Shown in pieces: positions 10,726-19,092 of a stretch of 27,947 nucleotides of DNA. Within the stretch, counting starts at the first letter, position 1. Each line of letters begins with the position of its first letter. The position numbers were made by a program, and so were the translations under genes. Source of the DNA: a virus; the IMG/VR virus record IMGVR_UViG_3300025009_000327, positions 1 to 27,947 of that record. One strand, 5' to 3'. A model generated the notes under the pieces. That model made no database searches, was not told the DNA's origin, and was given only the letters and a program-made list of their open reading frames with translations.

Positions 10726-13032
10726 TTACACCAGCGGGATAGTCAATTGCGTTCGGCCCGCACCCCAATCTCCTGCACCGGCATCCGATTTTGCGGAGTA
10801 GATGACATCAAATCCTGTTGCTGTGCGAATTCCCACCGAACCGCGATAAATCCATTTGTTATCCCACCCCGAAACAGATTTATACATCAGTGGAGTGTCG
10901 GCAATGTGCCAGCGTCTCCCATCCGTTGAGGACGCCAGCCACATATAATCGCCCGTGTCATGGACGGTTATCATAGCAAGATAGTTTCCGTTTTCAAGAT
11001 AGACATCCAAATGCCACATGTTTTGTGGGTCTGAGTATGGCGAGCGTGTAAAACAGGTTGTCGGGCTGCTCCACGTGCCGTCGATTGTGGCACATGTCCG
11101 AACACGGCAAACCTCCTGTCCGACAATAGGATATATACTGTAAATTTCAAATGTGCCATCCCCCTTTTTTGCGATAGATGGTGATACATCAGGAAATCCA
11201 GCTATGATTGTGGCTTGTGCTGCCCACGTTATGCCATCAATGGATGATGTCAAGCTTAATCCATCAGGCGTAAGCTGGGCTAAATATAGAGTGTCTAAAT
11301 CTGCATCGTAAAACAAATCAGGATCGGCGTTGTGTGATGTTTCCGGAGCCGCCACGACTGGATTGATTATCCCCGGCGGTTCGATCCATGTCTCCATGTC
11401 GTCGGAAACTACAATCCACGGATTTTCTTTAGATTCGTCGCTCTCAGGATATGGATTGATAACCATCCAGTAGGTATATCCATTCCATTTACCTGTTGGA
11501 TTTGGCCTGACTACATCAGGATGCACAACTTGATTTGCATTGCCGCCTGTCTCGCCGTTAGGGATAGTGAGACGCGACGAAGCGTTCGCCATCGTCGCGG
11601 AGTTGACCTGGAAGCCCTTGAATGTTGCATGATTCATTGCGGTTAGTTCTGTCAGCGCATCTCCCCCAATGTAATATGGATATATTTCTAAACTTGTGAT
11701 TGCTCCTCCAGTTCCTAAATCTGCAATTTTCCCGTCCACCTCCGCCATGAACGTTTCGTCGTATGAATACGACGCGCCCGTGATGTCTCCTTTATGAAAC
11801 CATGTGCCCAGATTCAACGGCAGAACTCGTATTCCAACCCGCATACCATTTGTGACACCGGTTCCGCTCAACAGAGTAGACGGTGTGCCATCCACCACCT
11901 TGGCCATGGAATATGCGCCTGCGCTGGAAATCAAAATTCGCATGAAATTCGTAGCATCTTGAATTTTGTAGTGCACTTCGATGTTTCCAGAACTGGGAAG
12001 TGTAACAGTCAGGTAAATCAAAAATCGTTCAGTGAGTGTAAATACCGCATCCACCGCAGGGGAGGCAATAATGGTTCCATCAGCGGATGGGGCAGTCCAC
12101 GGCGCGCCTAATTGCGCAACCCTGAAATAATCCACGTTGAAAACTTTATCATAATTTAAAACGCCGGGATAAAGGTTTTCTGTTATCCCCGCCAGCGTTA
12201 CCCAAGCACGTTCCCAATCGGGATGACTTCCCCCGCCCTTTAGCAACAAATGATAGCCTGCCGACCTCTGGACGATAGCCAAATACACATCATTAAGCGC
12301 AGCATAGACCACGCCGTTGAAATCCGGGAAATTAGCAGCCCCGATTTTTGCGTTAGTGTAACCAAAATTCGGGAGGTTGAATGCCACGTCTACGGTGTCC
12401 CCGCTTTGATTTCCGTCGAATACCACTCCTCGCAGAAAGCCGATTGTAGTTGCGGCAGGGTAAAGGCAGGCAATTGCACATATACCTGGGGAGCGTGTAA
12501 CTGCGTTCCACCAAATTCCAGGGTCCCCAACGGCGGGCACAGCTTTACCTCCTGCACATACAAGATCAGAACCATCTATGGATAATTTATTAGACACGTC
12601 CACACATAAGCGAACGCCCGGCCCGGGTGTTGCCGATGTGCCATTGATTGCTCCAGCGGAACGGATGTCAGTAAAATCATCCACAACAATGGCAGTAGAC
12701 ACAATCGCCAACGGAGTCGCTTCCGTGTTAAGATTTCCCGACGCATCCTGACATACCCCGGCAGCGATGGTTGCCGTCACAGTCGCAAGTGCGTTAGGAA
12801 CAACGGATAAGGTATAAACCGTTGCCGAAACCGGCGTAAACGTGCCTTTCGTGCCGTTGGTAATTCCGAAATCCGCTACCTCAAAACCCGTTACATCCTC
12901 CGAGAATGTAACTGTAAACGTCAGAGGCGACACGGGGGTAGGACTGGATTGGTCGCACGTAATCACTACCGTCGGCGCGGTGGTGTCGCCCTGATTTGCC
13001 AGCAGCGTCGTTAGCAAGATTGCTCTTTTCAT
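10726..13032 (-). CDS. Tail fibre with Ig-like domain and beta-propeller
   Basis: This 768-residue protein is probably a receptor-binding fibre. After a short hydrophobic N-terminus, residues 18-108 form a bacterial Ig-like domain (TAPTVVITCD...FTVTFSEDVTGF). The middle (about 115-480) is beta-rich and lectin-like, with VDDFTDIR at its start. The end (about 490-768) looks like a five-bladed propeller of the GH43/sialidase type, with repeated units such as WMVINPYPESD, WIVVSDDMETW, HNADPDLFYD and DGRRWHI. I see no clear catalytic triad, so glycan binding and glycan cleavage are both possible. It lies directly downstream of the tail gene at 13041. Confidence 0.7.
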   Translation of the reverse strand: MKRAILLTTLLANQGDTTAPTVVITCDQSSPTPVSPLTFTVTFSEDVTGFEVADFGITNGTKGTFTPVSATVYTLSVVPNALATVTATIAAGVCQDASGNLNTEATPLAIVSTAIVVDDFTDIRSAGAINGTSATPGPGVRLCVDVSNKLSIDGSDLVCAGGKAVPAVGDPGIWWNAVTRSPGICAIACLYPAATTIGFLRGVVFDGNQSGDTVDVAFNLPNFGYTNAKIGAANFPDFNGVVYAALNDVYLAIVQRSAGYHLLLKGGGSHPDWERAWVTLAGITENLYPGVLNYDKVFNVDYFRVAQLGAPWTAPSADGTIIASPAVDAVFTLTERFLIYLTVTLPSSGNIEVHYKIQDATNFMRILISSAGAYSMAKVVDGTPSTLLSGTGVTNGMRVGIRVLPLNLGTWFHKGDITGASYSYDETFMAEVDGKIADLGTGGAITSLEIYPYYIGGDALTELTAMNHATFKGFQVNSATMANASSRLTIPNGETGGNANQVVHPDVVRPNPTGKWNGYTYWMVINPYPESDESKENPWIVVSDDMETWIEPPGIINPVVAAPETSHNADPDLFYDADLDTLYLAQLTPDGLSLTSSIDGITWAAQATIIAGFPDVSPSIAKKGDGTFEIYSIYPIVGQEVCRVRTCATIDGTWSSPTTCFTRSPYSDPQNMWHLDVYLENGNYLAMITVHDTGDYMWLASSTDGRRWHIADTPLMYKSVSGWDNKWIYRGSVGIRTATGFDVIYSAKSDAGAGDWGAGRTQLTIPLV

Positions 13033-13040
13033 TCAGCCTC

Positions 13041-13790
13041 CTACGCGGGACTATAAATCAAATAGGGTGACGGGAGCGGCTTGCTCATATCCACCTTCGC
13101 CAAGTGTGCCAACGGTATCTTGATTGTTTCACGCGCCACAAGTGGAATCCACACGTCCGCGCCATCACCCTGCGGAAAACGTGATAGCGTGGTTTCGTTC
13201 ACCACGTTTAACGCGCAAAACTTATGCCAGATTGCAACGTCCTCTACGGCGGGCGGTGCGGCGTTTCCGTCCAGCATGGAAACAATCAGGACGTTGTTTG
13301 CGACCAGCGCACGCATGGAGGCGCGGAAATTTCGAGCCAGCACAGTCCGCCTTACCGTCTTTATCAATGTCAGTGCATCCTTCAATGCTTGTAAAACGCT
13401 GTAGCCTTCTGTGCCTGTTACTACCGCACCGCCGCACACGCGCGACTTGTCGTATTTGAGCTTTCCTGTCGCGGTCAGATCAAGCCTGTTCACGTAATCG
13501 GGCTTTGCAGTTCCGCCCGGATAGTCAAAGCCACTGTCAAAATTATTGAAGGCTGTTTTATACCCCATCAGCCTCCGCCATTTGATTGGCGTCATATCTG
13601 GATTGAGCGCCTTCGTAAATAGCTGCCATTCCTCATTGAGCGGAATTGCCACACCTCCGACAGGGTAGACTTCTGGAACACTCCACCGCCACAACGGGCC
13701 GCGCTCCGCGTCATGGAGTACGCGATAAAGTTGCACGGCGGGAGGCGGTTCGGCCACCTGCCACCTGAGCGTCGATTGAACCGTGTACAT
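13041..13790 (-). CDS. Hypothetical tail-region protein
   Basis: This 249-residue protein starts at an ATG whose last base overlaps the stop of the endolysin gene. It is a mixed alpha/beta protein with an N-terminal beta domain (TLRWQVAEPPPAVQLYRV) and a helical middle (ALKDALTLIKTVRRTVL). No enzyme motif is visible. It lies between the endolysin and the long fibre; a virion component or an accessory of the fibre is likely. Family not recognised. Confidence 0.55.
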   Translation of the reverse strand: MYTVQSTLRWQVAEPPPAVQLYRVLHDAERGPLWRWSVPEVYPVGGVAIPLNEEWQLFTKALNPDMTPIKWRRLMGYKTAFNNFDSGFDYPGGTAKPDYVNRLDLTATGKLKYDKSRVCGGAVVTGTEGYSVLQALKDALTLIKTVRRTVLARNFRASMRALVANNVLIVSMLDGNAAPPAVEDVAIWHKFCALNVVNETTLSRFPQGDGADVWIPLVARETIKIPLAHLAKVDMSKPLPSPYLIYSPA

Positions 13791-14947
13791 TATAGTTGCT
13801 TCGTCAAAACGAAATGCGCTTCGCCGGTCCAGCGCGCGCCGTCTGGATCGATCATGGTTTTCTGTTCGATGAATTCGCGCGTCTCGGCAGGGGGCGGAGG
13901 CGGAGGAGGTGGTTCATCAACTGCAACCCACTCCCACGCGATATAAGCCTGGCTCACTCCTGAACTAGCCCAACGCGTATCGGTGATGGCGACGCCGTTC
14001 ACCTTTGATAATTTGAGCCATTGATTATAGGCTTCACTGGCTTCAATGATGTCGCCCGGAACAAGAAACTTCGGGTCCGTAGAAACCTGATTATAGGTAT
14101 TGGACGGCCCGATCCGAACATGCACGGTTCCCTTTACCGTGCCTTGAATAACTTGCATGTTGCCTCCTGTTGGCGGGGGAGTTGTGCCGCCGCTGTATCG
14201 TGCATCGAAATCGGCCTGTGAGCCGTTGAAATAGTTCATGTCCAATTCGGCGCTCTCTACGCCCCACTCGTGCCCAACCGCGGGAGTTCCGAACTGCCAT
14301 AAAAGCAGATTGGACCACGGAGCAGGAATTAGGACATTCGCTGGATTGCTCGTATACCACGCTTCCCATAGCGGATGCGCTTTCAAATAATTGTACTGGC
14401 TTGCGTTTGTGACTGCGTTGGAATGGTCGCGGAACCAGTAATAGCCTGTGTACATTCCAATCCTGCAATTGGGCAAGCCGCGTTCCATCGCTTCCATAAA
14501 CGCAACCACGTTTTTTAGTCCGCTATATGGCCCGCCGTAGGAGTTCTCCCAATCCGCCCACAATTCCATCTCGGGCGGGTCGTTCTGCAACATGCTAAGC
14601 CACAAAGCCGCCTGTGTTCCAGGCGATGCGCGGTCATCATAAAACCAGTATGTCGCGCGCTTCATTCCTACCCGTTTAGCCTCTGCCCAATTGCGATCAA
14701 ATTGAACATCCTTCCAAACGTTCTGGCCGGCCCGAATGACTACCGCGTCTGTCTTTGTCCGCATAAGATCGTGATTGGGCCTGCCTTGCCAGAAGGAATA
14801 ATCCGGGATCTCTTTTAGTGTAGCGATAACAGCACTCAGAGAAACGACAAAGCGCCGGCCTCTCGGGTTGAGCGCGCGGTTAAGGATGGACCTTAGATTA
14901 TTTTTGGGAACGTATAAACCCGCGCGTAATCCAATGTGTTCGTTCAT
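13790..14947 (-). CDS. Endolysin: GH25 muramidase with SH3-like domain
   Basis: This 385-residue enzyme cleaves the beta-1,4 bond between N-acetylmuramic acid and N-acetylglucosamine in the cell wall. The GH25 domain spans about 44-252: PDYSFWQG (Asp49), AVVIRAGQNVWKD, ELWADWEN (Asp132 and Glu134, the catalytic pair position), MYTGYYW, LLLWQFG and LDMNYFNG. An SH3-like wall-binding domain follows (about 264-335, HVRIGPSNTYNQV), then a proline run near 349-356 and a C-terminal tail of unknown role. Two membrane-protein genes lie directly upstream, so this forms a lysis unit. It overlaps the 146-residue gene by ATGA (14944-14947). Confidence 0.85.
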   Translation of the reverse strand: MNEHIGLRAGLYVPKNNLRSILNRALNPRGRRFVVSLSAVIATLKEIPDYSFWQGRPNHDLMRTKTDAVVIRAGQNVWKDVQFDRNWAEAKRVGMKRATYWFYDDRASPGTQAALWLSMLQNDPPEMELWADWENSYGGPYSGLKNVVAFMEAMERGLPNCRIGMYTGYYWFRDHSNAVTNASQYNYLKAHPLWEAWYTSNPANVLIPAPWSNLLLWQFGTPAVGHEWGVESAELDMNYFNGSQADFDARYSGGTTPPPTGGNMQVIQGTVKGTVHVRIGPSNTYNQVSTDPKFLVPGDIIEASEAYNQWLKLSKVNGVAITDTRWASSGVSQAYIAWEWVAVDEPPPPPPPPAETREFIEQKTMIDPDGARWTGEAHFVLTKQL

Positions 14948-15384
14948 TTCTTTTCCTTCAATTCGTCGGTTGTGCGCTTCACACTGCCGAGTTGTTTTTG
15001 CAGTTCGCCGATCTGCCGTTCATACTCGTCTCTCTGCAAGGTCAATCGCTCCTCGAATTCAACGCGTTGAGAGGCGAGCATGTCTTCTAACAAACGGACT
15101 TTCCGTTCCAGTTCTTCAATGCGGTCCTCTTTGAGCTTCATCGCCACTTTGTTGTCCTTGATGGTTTCTTCGTAAGCGTCTATTTTCTTTTCCAATTCGT
15201 CAATGCGCGCGCCATCCTCTTTTCTGTCCTTGATGGCTTGTTGCGCCAGAGTGTAGGCACTCTGAGCAAGAGATATATCTGTCTGCTTCATCTCGCGCGG
15301 GAACTTTTTCCATGCCAGCCAGATACCAGACACAACAACGATAAACCCGCCGATGGCCTCCAGCACTACAACCCAGTCACTCAT
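14944..15384 (-). CDS. Membrane-anchored coiled-coil protein
   Basis: From the ATG at 15384 (overlapping the previous stop by ATGA) the 146-residue product has a transmembrane helix at about residues 5-24 (VVLEAIGGFIVVVSGIWLAW) and a long, highly charged coiled coil for the rest. The longer frame from 15681 runs through the upstream gene in another frame and is rejected. Topology and place beside the endolysin suggest a lysis accessory (holin-like or spanin-like) or a phage membrane scaffold. Exact role unknown. Confidence 0.6.
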   Translation of the reverse strand: MSDWVVVLEAIGGFIVVVSGIWLAWKKFPREMKQTDISLAQSAYTLAQQAIKDRKEDGARIDELEKKIDAYEETIKDNKVAMKLKEDRIEELERKVRLLEDMLASQRVEFEERLTLQRDEYERQIGELQKQLGSVKRTTDELKEKK

Positions 15385-15677
15385 TTCCGAAGCCCCCAGA
15401 TGTAGCGCCCGAACAGAATGATGAGCGTGAAAAAGAGCACCGCGAACGCGTAGCGTGCCAGAATACGCGCGGCCTCTATCGGAACAAATGGCGTAATCGC
15501 GTACGTGATCCAGACATATGCAATCGGGATTGCGAGAAAACCCGCCACCCATCCCATCGTAGACGCGCGGTTGCGTACGTAGATATAAATCAGCATACCC
15601 TCTAGTATACCGATTTCTGCGAGCAGGAACCAAACGGGAATGAGGATCACTCCAGCCGCCCGCGCGTATCGATCCAT
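15381..15677 (-). CDS. Three-pass membrane protein, holin candidate
   Basis: This 98-residue protein has three hydrophobic stretches at about 8-30, 41-62 and 75-92 (GVILIPVWFLLAEIGIL, VAGFLAIPIAYVWITYAI, YAFAVLFFTLIILFG) and ends in a basic tail. The size and three-helix topology suit a class I holin-like protein, and the gene lies two genes upstream of the endolysin. The start overlaps the 3' end of the 393-residue gene by 31 bases. Confidence 0.55.
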   Translation of the reverse strand: MDRYARAAGVILIPVWFLLAEIGILEGMLIYIYVRNRASTMGWVAGFLAIPIAYVWITYAITPFVPIEAARILARYAFAVLFFTLIILFGRYIWGLRK

Positions 15678-16828
15678 CCATGCGTATTGATTATAAGGAT
15701 GGTCGCTGCGGCTGAAATCTCAACCCTGCTCCGCACCTGTGCGGAGCGGTTCGCAAATACCCTTATGTCTGCGCTGCTCGTAAACATCGGGAACGCCGCG
15801 CCGCTATATGAATAAAACAAGTTGAGCGGGTAGGTTGGCGTTGTGTCGGTTTGTAGGAGGTCGGTGATCAAGATGCCCTGCGGATTATCGGCAACGCCTG
15901 AATTGCTCGCACCAATCACAGACACAATCCCTTCGATCCTCAGTCCCGTTGGAATGGTAAGTGTACGCGTTACCGCCGCGGTTCCTGGAGCGGTTGCATT
16001 GACATCTGTTACAGGGACTTTCCATGCAAACTTGTCACCAGACTGTACAAACGGTTTGATAGCCGATCCAGTTCTAACGATCGACGCGATACGTCGAAAC
16101 GAATCGTAGCTCGTTGGTAACTTCGGGCCTGGTAATCCCGTATGTACTCCCGATTGCGTGCCGCTGGTATTAACTGCCGCGCCGCCGTTGGAGGTTGAAA
16201 ATTGAAAAGCGGTTTCAGTCAATCCAGTGGCGATAACATAATATTGCGTTCCCGCCGTAACGCCTGTTGGGAGCGCGCCGGTAGTCGAAAATTTCACAGG
16301 CGAACCCGCTACTAATCCATGCCCGTTTCCAGCCACACCCCACGTTACAACGGCGGGGGAGGCAATAGTCATGGTGATGACTGCGCTCTCATCGTGCGAG
16401 AGAGACGCAATCGCATCGACCACGCCGGTATCGGAACGTTTGATGCAATGCACGTGATAGGTTGCGTTTGCAATCGAGCCTTGATCCAAAAATCCAGCAG
16501 ACGACCCCACCGCCCAGGCAACGTCTAACTGTTTGCCAGTGAGCGCGGTTGTTAGCGCCATGTCTGCTGTATTGGCTCTATCCCTACATTGGCCGACTGC
16601 AATGTCAATATCATTCGTCGGGTCTGAGGCGTTATTCGAGATTTTCATGCCGAACAGATGACCCGCTGGGTAACCAACTGGCTGGTAGACCGTGTCGAAA
16701 TAGGTTTTTATTACTGCGCGTGAGAAGATTTGTGTAGCTGGACTTGTGCCGCGATTTTTTACGCCGCGAAAAAAGTCGTCGCTCTCGAATGCGCTTGCCT
16801 GTGTGCGGGTTGAATCTTTTACAGCCAT
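15647..16828 (-). CDS. Virion fibre-like protein
   Basis: This 393-residue protein has TAGGAGATGAC before its ATG. It is Ala-, Gly- and Thr-rich and beta-rich. Near residues 170-230 it carries a module common in phage tail proteins, GHGLVAGSPVKFSTTGALPTG followed by TAGTQYYVIATG. The final 100 residues are beta strands that could form a head or knob. It follows the LamG-bearing tail gene, so a distal tail or baseplate fibre is the likeliest role. Confidence 0.6.
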   Translation of the reverse strand: MAVKDSTRTQASAFESDDFFRGVKNRGTSPATQIFSRAVIKTYFDTVYQPVGYPAGHLFGMKISNNASDPTNDIDIAVGQCRDRANTADMALTTALTGKQLDVAWAVGSSAGFLDQGSIANATYHVHCIKRSDTGVVDAIASLSHDESAVITMTIASPAVVTWGVAGNGHGLVAGSPVKFSTTGALPTGVTAGTQYYVIATGLTETAFQFSTSNGGAAVNTSGTQSGVHTGLPGPKLPTSYDSFRRIASIVRTGSAIKPFVQSGDKFAWKVPVTDVNATAPGTAAVTRTLTIPTGLRIEGIVSVIGASNSGVADNPQGILITDLLQTDTTPTYPLNLFYSYSGAAFPMFTSSADIRVFANRSAQVRSRVEISAAATILIINTHGWIDTRGRLE

Positions 16829-16836
16829 GTCATCTC

Positions 16837-19092
16837 CTACGGTGCGGCGCGCCCCACGGGAGTGCCGTGAATTGAACCGACGACCTTGAAAACATTGTCG
16901 AATACTTTTTGTGATGTGGTCAGAGTTTGATCTACGAAGTCCGCTAAATCCTCATCGCGCACCGCAAAGCCCTGGAACCTCAACCCGTCAGTCAGGAGTG
17001 TTTCGTCAGGAGTGCCGCCATTGTATAATGTAGTTACTTCCGATTGCGGGGTGATACGTCCATAAATGCGCGGGTCGGCAATTTTCCCGTCAAACGATGT
17101 GTCGTAATCGCTGGCGCTGGAGTGGGTGTTCCCGATAACAAACTCCAATCCGGCCTCGTCTTCCCGCGCACCCACCGGTGTATTGGTTTCCGTCAACGTT
17201 TGGGATGTTCCGTTGATGTAAATAACGGGGTCGGCTGTTGGGTCTGTAGATGTGTCGTGAGTAACAACTATATGTGTCCAGCCTCCAAGTGGTACAGAAT
17301 TATCAGGGGTTTTCCAAATCCCATTAATGCCAGCGGGAGTCGCAGTCTGATAATACTGGATATAGCGCGGAGATTTGACGCTGATAAGAACGTAAACCCC
17401 ATAGCCTATAATATTGTCTATTGATCCGGTAGCATCCGCGTCCATGTACACCCACACAGAAAAACTCCGTGTTTGTAAATTAGAAATATATGGCACGTAC
17501 CCAAAATTGACGGCGTCTGGCGCGCTTCCTCCCGCAAACTCAATCGCCAGTGGCGAAAAACCTGCAATCAGAGACAGTGCAATTGCCACGTGCCATGTCA
17601 CTGTGATTATTTTGCCAGCCATGGTAACCTCAATTCCCTGGATGTAAAAATTGTTCGCGAATCCAATTTCTGGTATCACAATATACCGCAGATCCCCGAC
17701 CTCTGTGTACAGAAACGCCATCATTGCAGAGGGGGATTTATTGGCTGTAAATGTAATAGAATTCTGAACCGTGCGCGGCTCTTTATGCTCCTCGACCTGA
17801 CTGTCCACGAACACAGACCCCGAACCAAGATCGTTTTTATATTTCTGATGCAGTGTCTCACTATTGGCTTCAAACTCCGTGATGGACGCGCCGTTTGTCG
17901 CGACATGCTCAATTGAATTGGGTATTCGTATCGCCGTTGCCCGAGGATCGAATGTGCGAACAAACATCGTCGCGGCGTTGCTGTTGTATAGGTCAACAGA
18001 AAAGCCATCTGTGCCCGGTGCCCAGTTATTGAGTGTCAGACTCGAGGTGATGTTAGACCCGCCGCCGCCTGTTGCCGTGAACGCAGAACAATCAGTACCC
18101 GTTGCAGGGTCCGGTTCTATCCAATCCTGTGCGTTGATCGGCAGGCCTCCAACAGGGTCTGCCCAATATCCTTTTAGAGGGTATGTTTGCCCTGAGGCGA
18201 TAATAATTTCTTCGTCCAACTCAAATAAAACCTCAGGTGACGCGCCGAGTCTGCGTGGGTAAGCCACTACCGTCATCCGATTAATCTGATGATCGCCAGA
18301 GGGCGCTTCATAATCTTTGATGACCGAGCCGTCGAATGTCATTGCGGCAAGTTCGTCATTTGCCACAAATTCCCCATCTTCGTTTATCGCTAGTTCCCCA
18401 TCTTCGTTTATCGCCAGGTTGCTATCATCTATGGCAAGTGGAAATGTTCCCGCTGTTCTCCAACCGTGCCGACTGTCCGCGCTCTCGAAGCGGAGCGTGC
18501 CGTCATGTTTTAGATAGACGTGACCGAGTTCGGAATAAGCGACTTTTACCATCTCCTTGTAAACCGTTGTCTTTGATGTGTTCGTGTCAAACGCAGTTGG
18601 GAATGTTTCGCGGCCCGTATCGAAATCTGTCCCGCCTGGAGGCGCTATCCCAATCAGATTTGTCGCGGTAGTCAATACTTCGTCGCCGCGTTGATTGGCC
18701 TGAACACCAGGATTGACAATCGGGGTGCGCTCTGCGTAATCGAGCCAGTCCACGCAGTAGGCATAGGCTAATTTGTCTTTGTTGCTTGGACGCGCGTCCA
18801 CGTCATCCAGATAATAGAGATACTCGTAATCGTTGCTTTCAAACGTGATGACTATCTTTATCGGTATGCCCTTGCGCCACCCCGAAAGCATACTCGGCCC
18901 GCCGATGGTATACAAACCTGTTGCGTTGTTCAGGGGCAGTCGTAAATCTGCGGTATCCGCGATACGATCCATCGGCCCATTGCCCGATATTCCCCAAAAC
19001 AAATTAGCACCCGCTGCGCCACATGCGTCATCCAGTTCCACCCAGGCGGCGGAGATATAACCGTAAAACTTTATGGTTGCATTGGCCTGCAT
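16837..19092 (-). CDS. Large tail protein with C-terminal LamG/concanavalin-like domain
   Basis: This 751-residue protein directly follows the tape measure gene, the usual site of distal-tail, hub and receptor-binding proteins. The N-terminal 500 residues show mixed beta structure typical of a tail hub. The last 220 or so residues are a LamG-like jelly roll: FSVWVYMDAD, GWTHIVVTHDTSTD, VIYINGTSQT and FDGKIADPRIYGR, which commonly binds sugars. A short 8-residue repeat (LAINEDGE twice) reflects a 24-base tandem duplication at 18370-18417. The start overlaps the tape measure stop by one base. Confidence 0.65.
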   Translation of the reverse strand: MQANATIKFYGYISAAWVELDDACGAAGANLFWGISGNGPMDRIADTADLRLPLNNATGLYTIGGPSMLSGWRKGIPIKIVITFESNDYEYLYYLDDVDARPSNKDKLAYAYCVDWLDYAERTPIVNPGVQANQRGDEVLTTATNLIGIAPPGGTDFDTGRETFPTAFDTNTSKTTVYKEMVKVAYSELGHVYLKHDGTLRFESADSRHGWRTAGTFPLAIDDSNLAINEDGELAINEDGEFVANDELAAMTFDGSVIKDYEAPSGDHQINRMTVVAYPRRLGASPEVLFELDEEIIIASGQTYPLKGYWADPVGGLPINAQDWIEPDPATGTDCSAFTATGGGGSNITSSLTLNNWAPGTDGFSVDLYNSNAATMFVRTFDPRATAIRIPNSIEHVATNGASITEFEANSETLHQKYKNDLGSGSVFVDSQVEEHKEPRTVQNSITFTANKSPSAMMAFLYTEVGDLRYIVIPEIGFANNFYIQGIEVTMAGKIITVTWHVAIALSLIAGFSPLAIEFAGGSAPDAVNFGYVPYISNLQTRSFSVWVYMDADATGSIDNIIGYGVYVLISVKSPRYIQYYQTATPAGINGIWKTPDNSVPLGGWTHIVVTHDTSTDPTADPVIYINGTSQTLTETNTPVGAREDEAGLEFVIGNTHSSASDYDTSFDGKIADPRIYGRITPQSEVTTLYNGGTPDETLLTDGLRFQGFAVRDEDLADFVDQTLTTSQKVFDNVFKVVGSIHGTPVGRAAP
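18370..18417 (-). repeat. 24-base tandem duplication in tail gene
   Basis: Two copies of a 24-base unit (18370-18393 and 18394-18417) differ at one base and encode LAINEDGE twice in frame. This is a small recent slippage product within the large tail protein gene. Confidence 0.85.

Noticed and set aside
14944-15681. 245-residue form of the coiled-coil protein
   Set aside because: Its first 99 residues run through the membrane-protein gene at 15381 in another frame and look like noise; the ATG at 15384 is coupled by ATGA.
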